Shown: positions 24,727 to 34,397, numbered from the stretch's first letter. The stretch is 64,000 nt of DNA from Acinetobacter seifertii (GCF_000368065.1 NZ_KB851200.1:799204-863203); one strand, 5' to 3'. Notes: generated by a model from the letters alone, not told the origin. Numbers and translations are program-made.

Positions 24727-26310
24727 TCAGCTTAAATAAAGTTTTTCTACAATTCCGCATTTATCAACAAAATTTGAATCATGAGAAACAAGTAATACAG
24801 CACCTTCATAGCTTGAAATTGCTTTCGCGAAAAGTTCTCTTGATTCGATGTCTAAATGATTTTCTGGTTCATCGAGTAATAAAAGTTCAGGCATAGTCTC
24901 TGCATGACTCAAACCTAATAAAGCTACTTTTAACTTTTCACCGCCGCTCAGTTGAGTTAAAGGATGGGTACCTTTATCACCACGGAGCCTGAGTTGACCT
25001 AGTAAATTTCTCCACTCCAATTCGGAAATATTCGAATTAATATTCCTTAGGTTTTCAACTGCTGATAGATGATCTAACAAAAAGCTAAAGTTCTGATCAA
25101 GATAAAAACAATTTACAAATAGGCTAATTTCGTCGGTAGGCAATAAACTACTTTTAACAATCTGTTTCAACAAAGTTGATTTACCAATACCATTGCGACC
25201 AACTAAGTGAAGTTTTTGAGAAGCTTTGAGTGCGAAATTAATTGACTGCTGTGTGCCATACTTGAGTTTTAGGTTATGAACCCTGAGAATTTCTCCTGAC
25301 CTTTTTTGAAAAGAGGGGAAGACAAATTGCTGGGGCTTAACGGTTTCCAGAAGTACTTTTTTATTCTTTAAGTCTTGCTGGCTTTGATCAATTTGACGCT
25401 GATGTTGAGAATGTATTGCTCCTAAGCTTTGTCCAGCCTGTTCTTTTTTAAAGTCGAGTAAAATTTTGGCTTGTGAATTTGAATCACGAAGCTTATTACC
25501 AGCACGTTCACGTTTTTGTGCTTTCATTAAGACATCATGTTGCTTCTGCTTCATGTGTTTAACTTCACGTTGATGTTGATGCACCGACTGCTCTAAAGAC
25601 TCAATTTGATCTTGATATTGCTCATAAAAGAAATCATAGTTTCCAGTAGTGTGATGTAAACCATGTTCATTTAAATAGTAAATATGGTCTACTTCATTGA
25701 GTAAAGTCAGATCGTGGCTAATAATAAGAGCACCTGCCGGATGATTTTTTAAGTGAGCAATCAACCATTGTCTAGCATCTTGATCGAGATGGTTACTTGG
25801 TTCATCAAGCAATAGATAGTGGTCGGTTTTTAAAAATAATGCTGCTAACGCTAACTTGGTTTTTTGTCCTTCACTTAATTGATGAACTGGAAATTTTAAG
25901 TCGGTTGGTAGTTGTGCCGATCGCAATAAAGTTTCCCAAACTGAAGGAAGATCCCATTTGCCCTCTAATAAATCATAATCATCATATTCAGCTTCGCCTC
26001 GTTCTACTCTTTGCAAGGCATTGTAGAGATGATCGATCTCTAAAGCTTCTGCAATGGTGGATGAAGAAAGACGCATTAATTGAGATAAATATGCATGCTT
26101 CGTTTGCCAAGTAATTTGACCGCTGATGTGCATTTCCTCAGTGGGACAAACTTCTTGGAGCAATTGCATAAGTAAGGACTTACCTTGACCATTACGACCA
26201 ATTAAAGCGGATACTTGGCGATACTCTAGTGAGAAATTCAATTGTTTAAACATCACTTTCGAAGGAAATTCTAGAGTGAGTTGTGATATTACACATGCCT
26301 GCTGAGTCAT
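24727..26310 (-). CDS. ABC-F family ATPase
   Basis: ABC-F proteins have two ABC domains and no membrane part; they act on ribosomes as translation factors or antibiotic-protection proteins. The 527-residue product has Walker A motifs GRNGQGKS (38-45) and GRNGIGKS in the second half, signature motifs LSEGQKTKLALAAL and LSGGEKLKVALL, and Walker B/H-loop pairs LLLDEPSNHLD...ISHD and LLLDEPENHLD...VSHD. The linker between domains is long, basic and helical (about 235-320), as expected for the ribosome-contacting region. Whether it is a housekeeping or resistance member cannot be told. GAGG lies 5 bases before the start. Confidence 0.92.
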   Translation of the reverse strand: MTQQACVISQLTLEFPSKVMFKQLNFSLEYRQVSALIGRNGQGKSLLMQLLQEVCPTEEMHISGQITWQTKHAYLSQLMRLSSSTIAEALEIDHLYNALQRVERGEAEYDDYDLLEGKWDLPSVWETLLRSAQLPTDLKFPVHQLSEGQKTKLALAALFLKTDHYLLLDEPSNHLDQDARQWLIAHLKNHPAGALIISHDLTLLNEVDHIYYLNEHGLHHTTGNYDFFYEQYQDQIESLEQSVHQHQREVKHMKQKQHDVLMKAQKRERAGNKLRDSNSQAKILLDFKKEQAGQSLGAIHSQHQRQIDQSQQDLKNKKVLLETVKPQQFVFPSFQKRSGEILRVHNLKLKYGTQQSINFALKASQKLHLVGRNGIGKSTLLKQIVKSSLLPTDEISLFVNCFYLDQNFSFLLDHLSAVENLRNINSNISELEWRNLLGQLRLRGDKGTHPLTQLSGGEKLKVALLGLSHAETMPELLLLDEPENHLDIESRELFAKAISSYEGAVLLVSHDSNFVDKCGIVEKLYLS

Positions 26311-26574
26311 TAAAACCTCATAAATACAGGATGTACAAAATAGGAAAGTTAAACTTTAAATAAAGACGTTAAGCCACTAAGAAATAGTCTATTTTGCACA
26401 TCAAAAAAGGAAAATTGATGAGAAAAAGGACTTACTTCATTGGCGTGACTCACAAAGAATAGGAAACGAGCTTGGTATTCTATAATGATTTTTAGTCTGT
26501 GTAAAATTTATGCAGTTTAAAAAGAAAAGCCCAATCCATAGATATAGATTAGGCTTTTCCTTAACATCAAGAAA
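26311..26574. terminator. Spacer with terminator of the uspA-like gene
   Basis: At about 26525-26558, AAAAGCC(c)AATC pairs with GATT(a)GGCTTTT with one mismatch; on the reverse strand T-rich sequence follows, suitable as the uspA terminator. The rest holds the promoter of the ABC-F gene, not clearly defined. Confidence 0.55.
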
Positions 26575-27018
26575 TTATTCTTTTACGACCAAAACTTGAA
26601 TTTTGGTGCTGTTAAGAACATCTTGCGCAAAACTACCTAAAATAAGTTTTTGGAAACCTTTACGGCCATGTGAACCAATAACAATTAAGTCTGATTTTAA
26701 GTCTTCTACAGCTTTTAAAATACCGTCAGATGAAATTTCACCCTGAATAATTTCTGTATCAATATCAACACCTTCTTCAGCACATAAAGCTTTTACTTTA
26801 GCCAGTGTTTTTTCAGCATTTGCACGAGCTTCAACAAAATAATCTTTTACAACAGGGGAGATGTAATAAAAATCGACACCGCTAAATGGGTCTACTGCAA
26901 CAAGACTAATCGCTGTAAGTTTACTACCAAAAGCCTTAGCAATATGGGCAGCTTGACGTGCTGCTGCCAAAGAAATTTCTGAACCATCTACAGGTACAAT
27001 AATATGTTGATAATTCAT
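26575..27018 (-). CDS. Universal stress protein, UspA family
   Basis: A 147-residue single-domain Usp. The N-terminus IIVPVDGSEISLAAARQAAHIAKAF and the C-terminal ATP-binding signature GSHGRKGFQKLILGSFAQDVL (G-x2-G-x9-G-S pattern) are both intact, so it is of the ATP-binding type. It begins with a proper ATG and ends with a terminator. Members help survival in stationary phase and stress. It is divergent from the 75-residue gene at 27299. Confidence 0.93.
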   Translation of the reverse strand: MNYQHIIVPVDGSEISLAAARQAAHIAKAFGSKLTAISLVAVDPFSGVDFYYISPVVKDYFVEARANAEKTLAKVKALCAEEGVDIDTEIIQGEISSDGILKAVEDLKSDLIVIGSHGRKGFQKLILGSFAQDVLNSTKIQVLVVKE

Positions 27019-27298
27019 AATGTTATTCCTCTTATTTACAAGTTGTTATATGTATGAAGCTTTTCTTACTTTAAGAGTAACACATTTGTTTAAAGGTACA
27101 AATCAATTCAATTAAGTCGCAATCAAATTAAATTTAATTATTTCATTGTTTTATAAGGTTTTTAAATATAACTATTAAGGTGGTAAAGATTAAACTGAAA
27201 ACTTATTTTTTAGCTGAACTTTACAATAAATTACTTTTTCATATTTTTGTCACACTGAGCTCGTATAACCAAATAGTATATCGAGGGGGAGCGACCAT

Positions 27299-27526
27299 AT
27301 GGCAGATTTAACAGCAAAGAAAGTAAGTAAGCTTATTGAAGAATTTAAACAAACAGGTAAAGAGCCAGAAAAATTAGTAATCGGCTACAAAACTTATGCA
27401 AGGCTTATGGCTGATGATAAATTTGCAGAAAAAGTAGTACCTTCGCTCGAGAATGCCAAGGATCGATTATATAAAAATCTAAAAATAAAACTCGTTACTG
27501 AAAAGCATTATTTTGAAGTTAAATAA
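27299..27526 (+). CDS. Hypothetical protein, 75 residues
   Basis: Not recognised. A small, soluble, lysine-rich protein (LTAKKVSKLIEEFKQTGKEPEKL) with no signal peptide. The ribosome site is very strong (GAGGGGGAG before the ATG), suggesting high expression. The upstream 280 bases are AT-rich and shared with the uspA-like gene in divergent orientation. Confidence 0.65.
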   Translation: MADLTAKKVSKLIEEFKQTGKEPEKLVIGYKTYARLMADDKFAEKVVPSLENAKDRLYKNLKIKLVTEKHYFEVK

Positions 27527-27956
27527 GAAATATGATCTTTATCATGTTTTTGGGGGTATTTAACATTCTGAAAAATTTAATAGCATATTAACTTCAAGCC
27601 TCTTTAAATTATTATTAGTTTAGGGCTTTTTTGTGCTGCTTTATTATTTAAAAAAGAACGTAAAATCGATGTTTTTCTATTGGAAATAGTTAGGTGTTAT
27701 ATATGCCTAATCGAATGAAAATAATTAAGCTACTTTATTTAGAGTTTTGTGTTTATAAAATACTTAAAAATGATCTATGTTATTTTAATGTTATGGACGC
27801 ATGGTCTCGAAAAAATTTAGGGCAATTCTTAATAAAATTAAAAATTAAAAAATTACTTCAAGTATTTAAAAATAAAAACGTTTCCTTTACGATGAAACTA
27901 AAATGAAGTTATGTGTTTGGTGTAAAGTAAAAACATAAGAAAAGTGAGGTGTATGC
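27527..27956. other. 430-bp AT-rich intergenic region
   Basis: An imperfect hairpin ending GGGCTTTTTT at about 27596-27631 may terminate the 75-residue gene. A 70-codon frame at 27694-27906 (Lys/Leu/Ile/Asn-rich, no clear ribosome site except a weak AGG before the ATG at 27703) looks like chance opening of AT-rich DNA and is not called. Confidence 0.5.
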
Positions 27957-28400
27957 ATGAGTTATAAATACGAATATGCAGGGTTCTGGCTAAGATTTGG
28001 GGCAATGATTATAGATAGCCTTATCATGTTTTTAGCAATTATACCTGCAGCATGGATTTTTTATCATGGCGATTATGATTTGATATTTTCTACTGGTTTG
28101 AGCAGTAAACCTCAAAATTATGGTTTTGATTTGATCGTGAATTATGCTTTTCCGTTTTTATACACCGTTTTATGTTGGATCTATCTTGCGGGTACCCCTG
28201 GAAAACGTTTAATGCGTTTAAAGGTTCTCGATGAAAAAACAGGCAATAAGTTAACTTTGATGCAATCTATCATTCGTTATATTGGATATATTCCATCCAT
28301 TTTAGTGTTTTGTATCGGTCTTTTTTGGGTGGCGTTTGATCCGAAAAAACAAGGATGGCATGACAAGATGGCGAAAACAGTAGTTGTAAGAGAGCTATAG
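27957..28400 (+). CDS. RDD-family membrane protein
   Basis: A 147-residue inner-membrane protein with the RDD layout: an Arg in the first segment (YAGFWLRFGAMIIDSLIMF, about 6-24, with the R and D of the name), a second segment (YAFPFLYTVLCWIYLAG) and a third (YIGYIPSILVFCIGLFWVAF), then the conserved end DPKKQGWHDKMAKTVVV. RDD proteins are linked to ion transport or envelope stress in some species. GAGGTG lies before the ATG. It precedes the mgtA leader but its stop is 45 bases before that promoter, so it is likely independent. Confidence 0.9.
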   Translation: MSYKYEYAGFWLRFGAMIIDSLIMFLAIIPAAWIFYHGDYDLIFSTGLSSKPQNYGFDLIVNYAFPFLYTVLCWIYLAGTPGKRLMRLKVLDEKTGNKLTLMQSIIRYIGYIPSILVFCIGLFWVAFDPKKQGWHDKMAKTVVVREL

Positions 28401-28444
28401 GGCTTGATTAAAATTTTTGTTAATAAAAAATTACAAAAATAAAC

Positions 28445-28472
28445 TTGTGTACTAGAGAGTAAAACATATACT
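28445..28472 (+). promoter_or_regulatory. Candidate promoter of the mgtA leader
   Basis: TTGTGT (28445-28450), a 16-base spacer and TATACT (28467-28472) predict a start near 28480. That leaves an untranslated leader of about 480 bases before mgtA. Confidence 0.45.
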
Positions 28473-28502
28473 TGCCGCGAGTTTATTTAATGGAGATCCT
28501 AA

Positions 28503-28559
28503 ATGGGTAGTTGTTCGAGGTTCGAGTTTAATTATCAATTAAACCAAAGCCAATTCTGA
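28503..28559 (+). CDS. Leader peptide 1 of mgtA (18 residues)
   Basis: MGSCSRFEFNYQLNQSQF, with GGAG (28492-28495) 7 bases before the ATG. Its stop codon (28557-28559) abuts the first of two competing stems: GCAAGAT (28560-28566) with ATCTTGC (28584-28590), and GCTATCT (28581-28587) with AGATAGC (28595-28601). These share 28584-28587 and cannot form together. A ribosome finishing this peptide would cover the left arm of the first stem. The layout is that of a translation-controlled switch. Confidence 0.5.
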   Translation: MGSCSRFEFNYQLNQSQF

Positions 28560-28601
28560 GCAAGATCACCTTTAGGAAGGGCTATCTTGCAACGAGATAG
28601 C
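28560..28601 (+). promoter_or_regulatory. Mutually exclusive hairpins in the mgtA leader
   Basis: Two 7-bp stems compete for 28584-28587 (see leader peptide 1). No T-run follows the second stem, so the outcome may be Rho-dependent termination or message stability rather than intrinsic termination. A further 7-bp pairing, AAGTCTA (28861-28867) with TAGACTT (28903-28909), lies just before mgtA. Confidence 0.5.
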
Positions 28602-28703
28602 TTTGTAAAAAATTAGATTAAACCTATACAAATTACTTTATTTGTAATCAAGTACTTCAAGCGCTTATCTGTTTAGTTTCTCGCTAGAAATGGGGAGAAG
28701 CCA

Positions 28704-28862
28704 ATGTTTTTATATGCTTCCACACACAGCTATGCCTACCAAACTTCAATGTTGGTAAATAATTCGTCTCATACGATTCAAAGTATCCGAGCTATGTTCA
28801 AACCTGTGACTTTTCGTCAGCGTTGGTTTGGCTTTGGGCTAATTTTCTCTTCTTCATCGTAA
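28704..28862 (+). CDS. Leader peptide 2 of mgtA (52 residues)
   Basis: ATG at 28704 with GGGGAGAAG just before it. The peptide starts MFLYASTHSYAYQ and ends with a basic/aromatic stretch (FKPVTFRQRWFGFGLIF) and four serines. It stops 101 bases before mgtA. By position it corresponds to MgtL-type leader peptides of enteric mgtA, which sense low Mg2+ or proline through ribosome stalling, but it has no sequence likeness to MgtL and only one proline. It could also be a small membrane-active protein in its own right. Confidence 0.5.
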   Translation: MFLYASTHSYAYQTSMLVNNSSHTIQSIRAMFKPVTFRQRWFGFGLIFSSSS

Positions 28863-28963
28863 GTCTACGATCTCCAATTCCTTTCTAAATTTTAAATTTT
28901 TATAGACTTTATTTCTCAATAAGGTCGAGAGCTTTGTACGCCTAAAAAATGGAGGATTTCGTG

Positions 28964-31720
28964 ATGAAATTCTGGCAACGACTCTTCACAGCATTTTTAC
29001 AAAGATTTCATTTGATGCGTTTTTTTGGTCGTAATCGATCTTTTAAAGAGCTACATCAATCAAGCTATGCTCAAGAAATTAGCAAAAACTTATCTATGCG
29101 TCTGCTCGATGCATCAAGAGCCCAAACAGGTGACTTATTAAAACAATTCGATACTCACTTCACAGGGCTTACAGAAGAGCAAGCACATACCCAGCAAATG
29201 GCAGTGGGGCTTAATGAGATTACTCATGAGAAACCATTAACTTGGTGGCAACATCTTTGGTATTGTTACCGCAATCCGTTCAATATTTTGCTTAGCCTTT
29301 TGGCACTAATTGCTTTTTTTACCGATGATTTAACGGGTTCAACTATCATTAGTGTGATGGTTATTCTCTCGACGTTACTTCGTTATTGGCAAGAAGCAAA
29401 ATCAAATCAAGCTGCGGATGCCTTAAAGGCAATGGTGAGCAATACTGCTACAGTACTTCGTCATCAAGTCAGTGCAGAAGATTTAGCGCTTATGCATGAG
29501 CGCTATGGTATTGATGTTAAGAATCAAACCAACCATCAATTTGAAATGCCAATTCAATATTTGGTGCCAGGTGATGTGATTTTACTATCGGCGGGAGATA
29601 TGATTCCTGCTGATTGCAGAATTTTAAATGCCAAAGATTTGTTTGTTTCTCAAGCTGCAATGACTGGTGAATCGATGCCTGTCGAGAAATTTCCTTTACA
29701 GAAAAATCTCGAAGAAACGAGTGCTTTAGAGCTAGATAACATTGTATTTATGGGAACCAATATTGTTTCTGGTTCGGCTCAAGCAGTTGTTTTAAGTACT
29801 GGTATTCAAACATATTTTGGTGCACTTGCTCACCGAGTTACGGCTACTGATCGAAGCAACACAGCATTTCAAATGGGTGTTAACAAAGTCAGTTGGTTAC
29901 TCATTCGCTTTATGTTGGTGATGGCACCTGTTGTACTGTTCATTAATGGCTTTACCAAAGGTGATTGGACTGAGGCATTTTTATTCGCGCTATCAGTTGC
30001 TGTTGGTCTTACTCCAGAAATGCTACCGATGATTGTGACTTCAACTTTAGCCAAGGGTGCGGTTTTCTTATCTAAAAAGAAAGTGATTGTTAAACGTCTA
30101 GATGCGATCCAAAACTTTGGTGCGATGGATGTTTTATGTACCGATAAAACTGGAACGCTCACTCAAGACAAAATCTTTTTATCTCAACATATTGATGTAA
30201 ATGGTGAAAAATCAGACTTTGTGCTCATGCAGGCTTTTTTAAACAGTTACTATCAAACTGGTTTGAAAAATTTGCTTGATGTGGCTGTATTAGAAGCTGT
30301 AGATGACCAGATCAAAACGCAAAAGTTACGTTATAAGAAGTTAGATGAAGTTCCTTTTGATTTTGATCGCCGCCGTATGTCAGTCGTGGTACAAACGCCT
30401 CAAGAAAAAGTGCGTATGATTACTAAAGGCGCAGTTGAGGAAATGTTGAAAGTTTGCCGTTATGTTGAAGTAAATGGCAAAGTAGAACCTTTAATAAAAC
30501 AACGTGAAGTGGCAATTGAAGCATTAATTCAACGTTATAACCGTGATGGCTTACGTGTTGTTGCTGTAGCGTATCGTGAGTTTGATAATAATCAGGAAAA
30601 TTATTCGGTTATTGATGAAAGTGATCTCATTTTAATTGGTTATGTTGCGTTTCTTGATCCACCTAAAGAGTCTGCTCGAGAAGCAGTGCAAAGTTTGCAT
30701 GCTCATGGTGTAACCGTAAAAGTACTTACAGGTGATAATGAGTTTGTAACTCAAAAAGTGTGCCGAGAAATTGGTCTGAATTATGATCAAGTTCTGTTAG
30801 GTGGTGTAGTTGAAACCTTAACCGATGAGCAGCTCAAAAGAGCAGTGGAGCAATACCATATTTTTGCGAAGCTTAGTCCAGTACATAAAGAGCGTATTGT
30901 TGATCAGTTAAAAGCAAATGGTCATGTGGTTGGCTTCTTGGGAGACGGTATTAATGATGCTGCTGCAATACGTGCTGCCGATATTGGTATTTCTGTAGAT
31001 ACTGCTGTAGACATTGCTAAAGAATCAGCAGATTTAATTTTGCTCGAAAAAAGCTTAATGGTACTTGAAAAGGGTGTAATTGAGGGTCGTCGAACTTTTG
31101 CCAATATGTTGAAATACATCAAAATGACGGCGAGTTCAAATTTCGGTAACGTTTTTTCGGTATTAATTGCGAGTGCTTTTATTCCATTTTTACCAATGCT
31201 GCCTATTCATTTACTCATCCAAAACTTACTTTATGATGTATCACAAATCGTGATTCCTTTTGATAATGTTGATGAAGAATTAATAGCAAAACCACAGCGT
31301 TGGCAGCCTGAAGAAGTTGGTCGTTTTATGGTGGTATTTGGACCAATTAGCTCAATCTTTGACATTATCACTTTTTGTTTGATGTGGTTTGTGTTTTCGG
31401 CAAATACGCCCGAACATCAGACTTTATTCCAGTCTGGTTGGTTCGTTGTAGGTTTACTCACCCAAACATTGATTGTTCATATGATTCGTACGGCTAAGAT
31501 TCCATTCATTCAGAGTCGTGCTGCAACCCCATTGTTAGTCATGACAGTGGTGATTATGTGTATTGGTATTTTCTTACCAATGGGGCCTTTAGCAAGTTAT
31601 TTAAAACTACAAGCTCTACCATTAAGTTATTTCTTATATTTGCCATTCATTTTGATTGCTTATATGTGTATTACTCAATGGGTAAAAAAAATCTACATCC
31701 GCCGTTACGGTTGGCAATAA
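28964..31720 (+). CDS. mgtA: P-type Mg2+-importing ATPase MgtA
   Basis: An inner-membrane P3-type ATPase that brings Mg2+ into the cell at low external magnesium. The start at 28964 is chosen because GGAGG (28952-28956) lies 7 bases before it; the upstream ATG at 28949 has no ribosome site. The 918-residue protein has the actuator motif TGES, the phosphorylated Asp in CTDKTGTLTQD (D394), the hinge GDGINDAAAIRAADIGIS and the C-terminal membrane domain with LIQNLLYDVSQ. Length is close to enteric MgtA/MgtB. The long leader carries two peptides and competing hairpins. mgtC follows after 15 bases, forming an operon. Confidence 0.93.
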   Translation: MKFWQRLFTAFLQRFHLMRFFGRNRSFKELHQSSYAQEISKNLSMRLLDASRAQTGDLLKQFDTHFTGLTEEQAHTQQMAVGLNEITHEKPLTWWQHLWYCYRNPFNILLSLLALIAFFTDDLTGSTIISVMVILSTLLRYWQEAKSNQAADALKAMVSNTATVLRHQVSAEDLALMHERYGIDVKNQTNHQFEMPIQYLVPGDVILLSAGDMIPADCRILNAKDLFVSQAAMTGESMPVEKFPLQKNLEETSALELDNIVFMGTNIVSGSAQAVVLSTGIQTYFGALAHRVTATDRSNTAFQMGVNKVSWLLIRFMLVMAPVVLFINGFTKGDWTEAFLFALSVAVGLTPEMLPMIVTSTLAKGAVFLSKKKVIVKRLDAIQNFGAMDVLCTDKTGTLTQDKIFLSQHIDVNGEKSDFVLMQAFLNSYYQTGLKNLLDVAVLEAVDDQIKTQKLRYKKLDEVPFDFDRRRMSVVVQTPQEKVRMITKGAVEEMLKVCRYVEVNGKVEPLIKQREVAIEALIQRYNRDGLRVVAVAYREFDNNQENYSVIDESDLILIGYVAFLDPPKESAREAVQSLHAHGVTVKVLTGDNEFVTQKVCREIGLNYDQVLLGGVVETLTDEQLKRAVEQYHIFAKLSPVHKERIVDQLKANGHVVGFLGDGINDAAAIRAADIGISVDTAVDIAKESADLILLEKSLMVLEKGVIEGRRTFANMLKYIKMTASSNFGNVFSVLIASAFIPFLPMLPIHLLIQNLLYDVSQIVIPFDNVDEELIAKPQRWQPEEVGRFMVVFGPISSIFDIITFCLMWFVFSANTPEHQTLFQSGWFVVGLLTQTLIVHMIRTAKIPFIQSRAATPLLVMTVVIMCIGIFLPMGPLASYLKLQALPLSYFLYLPFILIAYMCITQWVKKIYIRRYGWQ

Positions 31721-31735
31721 AACTATAGGTGCAAG

Positions 31736-32455
31736 ATGAAGTTGCAATTTCTACAACATGCAGATTTATCCAATATCGTTGATACTTTAATTAGTCTCTC
31801 AGTTGCTTTTGTTTTAGGAGCATTAATTGGATTTGAACGTCAATATAGGCAACGGACTGCTGGTCTTCGAACCAATGTACTCGTCGCTGTAGGCGCTGCA
31901 ATTTTTGTGGATGTTGCAACAAATCTTACTGGAGCAGATGGCGCTGTTCGGGTCATTGCTTATGTGGTTTCAGGGATTGGTTTCTTGGGCGCAGGTGTGA
32001 TTATGCGTCAAGAAGGTAATATCCATGGCTTAAATACCGCAGCGACTTTGTGGTGTTCTGCTGCGGTTGGAGCGGCGGCAGGTTCCGATTTAATTATTGA
32101 AGCTATACTGGCAACAGCTTTTATTTTATCTGCCAATACGCTATTGAGACCGATTGTTCATATCATTGACCGCCGTCCATTAGACGATGACACAGAAGTC
32201 TTGCATGTCATTTACATCATATGTGACCGCAGTCAGAGTAAAGTGGTTATGGATGAATTAAACCTAACGTTGAAGCATCACAATTATCCTGCTAAAGACA
32301 TTGATGTGACACCTTTTGGAGAGAAAGAAGTTGAGATAGAGGTGACGCTTATTGCGACTTCAATTGAGACAGAAGAAGCACAGCATATTATTAACCACTT
32401 AAATGCAATGCCACAAATACGCCAAGCTTTTTGGGATAAAAACGCAATTAATTAA
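31736..32455 (+). CDS. mgtC: MgtC/SapB-family protein
   Basis: MgtC is an inner-membrane virulence and low-Mg2+ factor that modulates ATP synthase in enteric bacteria. The 239-residue protein has four or five membrane segments in its first half with the family signature GALIGFERQYRQRTAGLRTNVLVAVGAA (about 26-53 in pieces) and GIGFLGAGVIMRQ, then an ACT-like soluble C-terminal domain (about 150-235, DTEVLHVIYIICDRSQ). Coupling to mgtA matches Salmonella mgtCB. No mgtR-like peptide is seen. Confidence 0.9.
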   Translation: MKLQFLQHADLSNIVDTLISLSVAFVLGALIGFERQYRQRTAGLRTNVLVAVGAAIFVDVATNLTGADGAVRVIAYVVSGIGFLGAGVIMRQEGNIHGLNTAATLWCSAAVGAAAGSDLIIEAILATAFILSANTLLRPIVHIIDRRPLDDDTEVLHVIYIICDRSQSKVVMDELNLTLKHHNYPAKDIDVTPFGEKEVEIEVTLIATSIETEEAQHIINHLNAMPQIRQAFWDKNAIN

Positions 32456-32528
32456 TTTACTGCGACTTTGCACTTAACTGTTTATGAAATGCTCTAAATG
32501 GTTAAGCGCAAAGTTTTTATTTTAGGCC

Positions 32529-33701
32529 TTATTTTCTAGCCTTAAATTTAAGAACTACAAATACAATAATACCGACAATCAGACCCCAAAATGCCGAACC
32601 TATACCGAAAAATTGGATACCCGAAGCACTACATAAAAAGGTAAATAATGCGGCCTCACGGTCTTCAACAGGTCCAAATGCAAGTGCAATGTTATGGCTG
32701 ATGGTACCAAGTAATGCAATACCTGCTAAAGCTACAATAAAAATATGAGGAAAAGACATGAGCAAGCTTGTCAGTGTTGCTGCAAATAGTCCCATCAATG
32801 CATAGAAAAAACCAGAGCTTATGCCAGCGATATAACGTTTACTTGGGTCAGGATGAACTTGATCGTCAAGGCATACAGCCGCACTAATCGCGGCAATATT
32901 AACGCTATAACAACCAAAAGGTGCAAGCAAAACTTGGGTTAAACCGGTCCAGCCAATGAGTTGGTTAACATGTGGTTGATAGCCATAACTCTTAATCATG
33001 GCAATACCGGGTAAATACTGCGAAGCCATACTAATCACAAAAAGAGGTAACGCTAAGCCCAAAAGAGCCGACCAGCTAAAGACAGGACTAATCCAAACAG
33101 GTTTAGCCAAAGACCAGTGAAGTGTAGGCATATGAAAGTCTAAAAACACAGGACAGAGCAAAACACCAGCAAGTGCTGTGAACACGATGCTATAACGCGG
33201 CCATAATCTTTTTGTAATGATATAAATGACGAGCAAAGATAAAACGAATGCCCAATCATTTTGTAAACTTGCGAAAAGTGAAATACCAAATTTGAGTAAA
33301 ACGCCTGCAAGCATGGCACTGGTCAAGCTTTGAGGAATATATGAAAGTGCTTTTTGAAAAATTCCTGAAAAACCTAAAATCGCAGTCAGTACACCAACAA
33401 CTAAAAAAGCACCAATTGCTTCATTTATGCTATATCCACCGCCAGTTGCAATAATTAAGGCGAGACCAGCAGTAGACCAAGCTGTTGCTACAGGGTATTT
33501 AAATTTCCACGAAAGAATAAATCCTGATAAACCAAGACCCAAACCTAAAGCCCAAAACCATGAGGTGATTTGTTCAGGTGAAGCACCTAAAGCTTGGGCA
33601 GCCTGAATCACTAAAATAGCCGAAACACTAATACCAATAAGAAAGGTAATGAAACCCGCGAATACAGCTGGAATAGAAAAATCTTGAAGAATCTTTTGCA
33701 T
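32529..33701 (-). CDS. BenE-family benzoate/H+ symporter
   Basis: A 390-residue inner-membrane transporter with about 12 segments, matching the benzoate:H+ symporter family (BenE) in length and in blocks such as FWALGLGLGLSGFILSWKFKYPVATAWSTAGLALI. BenE was first described in Acinetobacter, where it serves benzoate uptake, but no benzoate catabolic genes adjoin this copy, so the substrate could be another aromatic acid. It is divergent from an Lrp-type regulator at 33889, which may control it. Confidence 0.88.
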   Translation of the reverse strand: MQKILQDFSIPAVFAGFITFLIGISVSAILVIQAAQALGASPEQITSWFWALGLGLGLSGFILSWKFKYPVATAWSTAGLALIIATGGGYSINEAIGAFLVVGVLTAILGFSGIFQKALSYIPQSLTSAMLAGVLLKFGISLFASLQNDWAFVLSLLVIYIITKRLWPRYSIVFTALAGVLLCPVFLDFHMPTLHWSLAKPVWISPVFSWSALLGLALPLFVISMASQYLPGIAMIKSYGYQPHVNQLIGWTGLTQVLLAPFGCYSVNIAAISAAVCLDDQVHPDPSKRYIAGISSGFFYALMGLFAATLTSLLMSFPHIFIVALAGIALLGTISHNIALAFGPVEDREAALFTFLCSASGIQFFGIGSAFWGLIVGIIVFVVLKFKARK

Positions 33702-33888
33702 GGCTAAATGTTCTAAATCCCTGAAAAATTAATATGTTTCTGCCTACATTTTCAGCTAGGTAAATCTAACAATTTTTTTTAAGAAGGTGCTTTCTATTTT
33801 TATCTTAAAAATGAAATAATATTTTTTAAATAGCTATAAATGCTATTATTCATTTCATAAAAATTAATGAATACTGGATATTGTTCTT

Positions 33889-34362
33889 ATGGATGAACAA
33901 GCTGAAAATTTAACACCGCTTGATCTGAAAATTATGCGTTGTTTACAAGAAAATGGACGCTTAAGTAACGCCGAACTGGCAAAACTTGTAGGTATAAGCA
34001 CCTCATCTTGTTGGAATCATACCCAGCGTCTTTTTAAAATAGGGGCAATCTTGGATGTTCGTGCGCGAATTAATCCGGCTACAGTACAGCGTGAAACAAT
34101 TGTATTAGTGGGCGTAGTACTAGACCGTTCAACACCCGATAGCTTTCAAGCGTTTGAACAGGCATCGGGTGGTTTGGAGAATGTTTTAGAATGTTATCTA
34201 GTTGCTGGAGAAGTCGATTATTTTCTAAAAATTCGTGTTAAAGATTTGGCTGCTTTTAACCGATTTCATAGTGAGAAAATTATTGCTTTACCAGGAGTAA
34301 GGCAGGTTAGAACATTCTTTGTACTCAATGAAGTCAAAACAGATGGCATGCTGGCATTTTAA
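33889..34362 (+). CDS. Lrp/AsnC-family regulator
   Basis: 157 residues: HTH (about 11-60, LDLKIMRCLQENGRLSNAEL, with ISTSSCWNHTQRLFKIGAI) and RAM ligand domain (about 75-150, GEVDYFLKIRVKDLAAFNRF). It is a paralogue of 1254-1751. Flanked by a divergent BenE transporter and a convergent LysE-type exporter; Lrp regulators beside LysE exporters usually control amino-acid export, so either neighbour may be its target. Confidence 0.9.
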   Translation: MDEQAENLTPLDLKIMRCLQENGRLSNAELAKLVGISTSSCWNHTQRLFKIGAILDVRARINPATVQRETIVLVGVVLDRSTPDSFQAFEQASGGLENVLECYLVAGEVDYFLKIRVKDLAAFNRFHSEKIIALPGVRQVRTFFVLNEVKTDGMLAF

Positions 34363-34397
34363 AAGTTCAGTATGTTCATTTTTATAGGCTAGGCAGA

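Noticed and set aside
27694..27906. 70-codon Lys/Leu/Ile-rich frame
   Set aside because: Typical chance opening of AT-rich DNA; weak ribosome site and no domain or signal.
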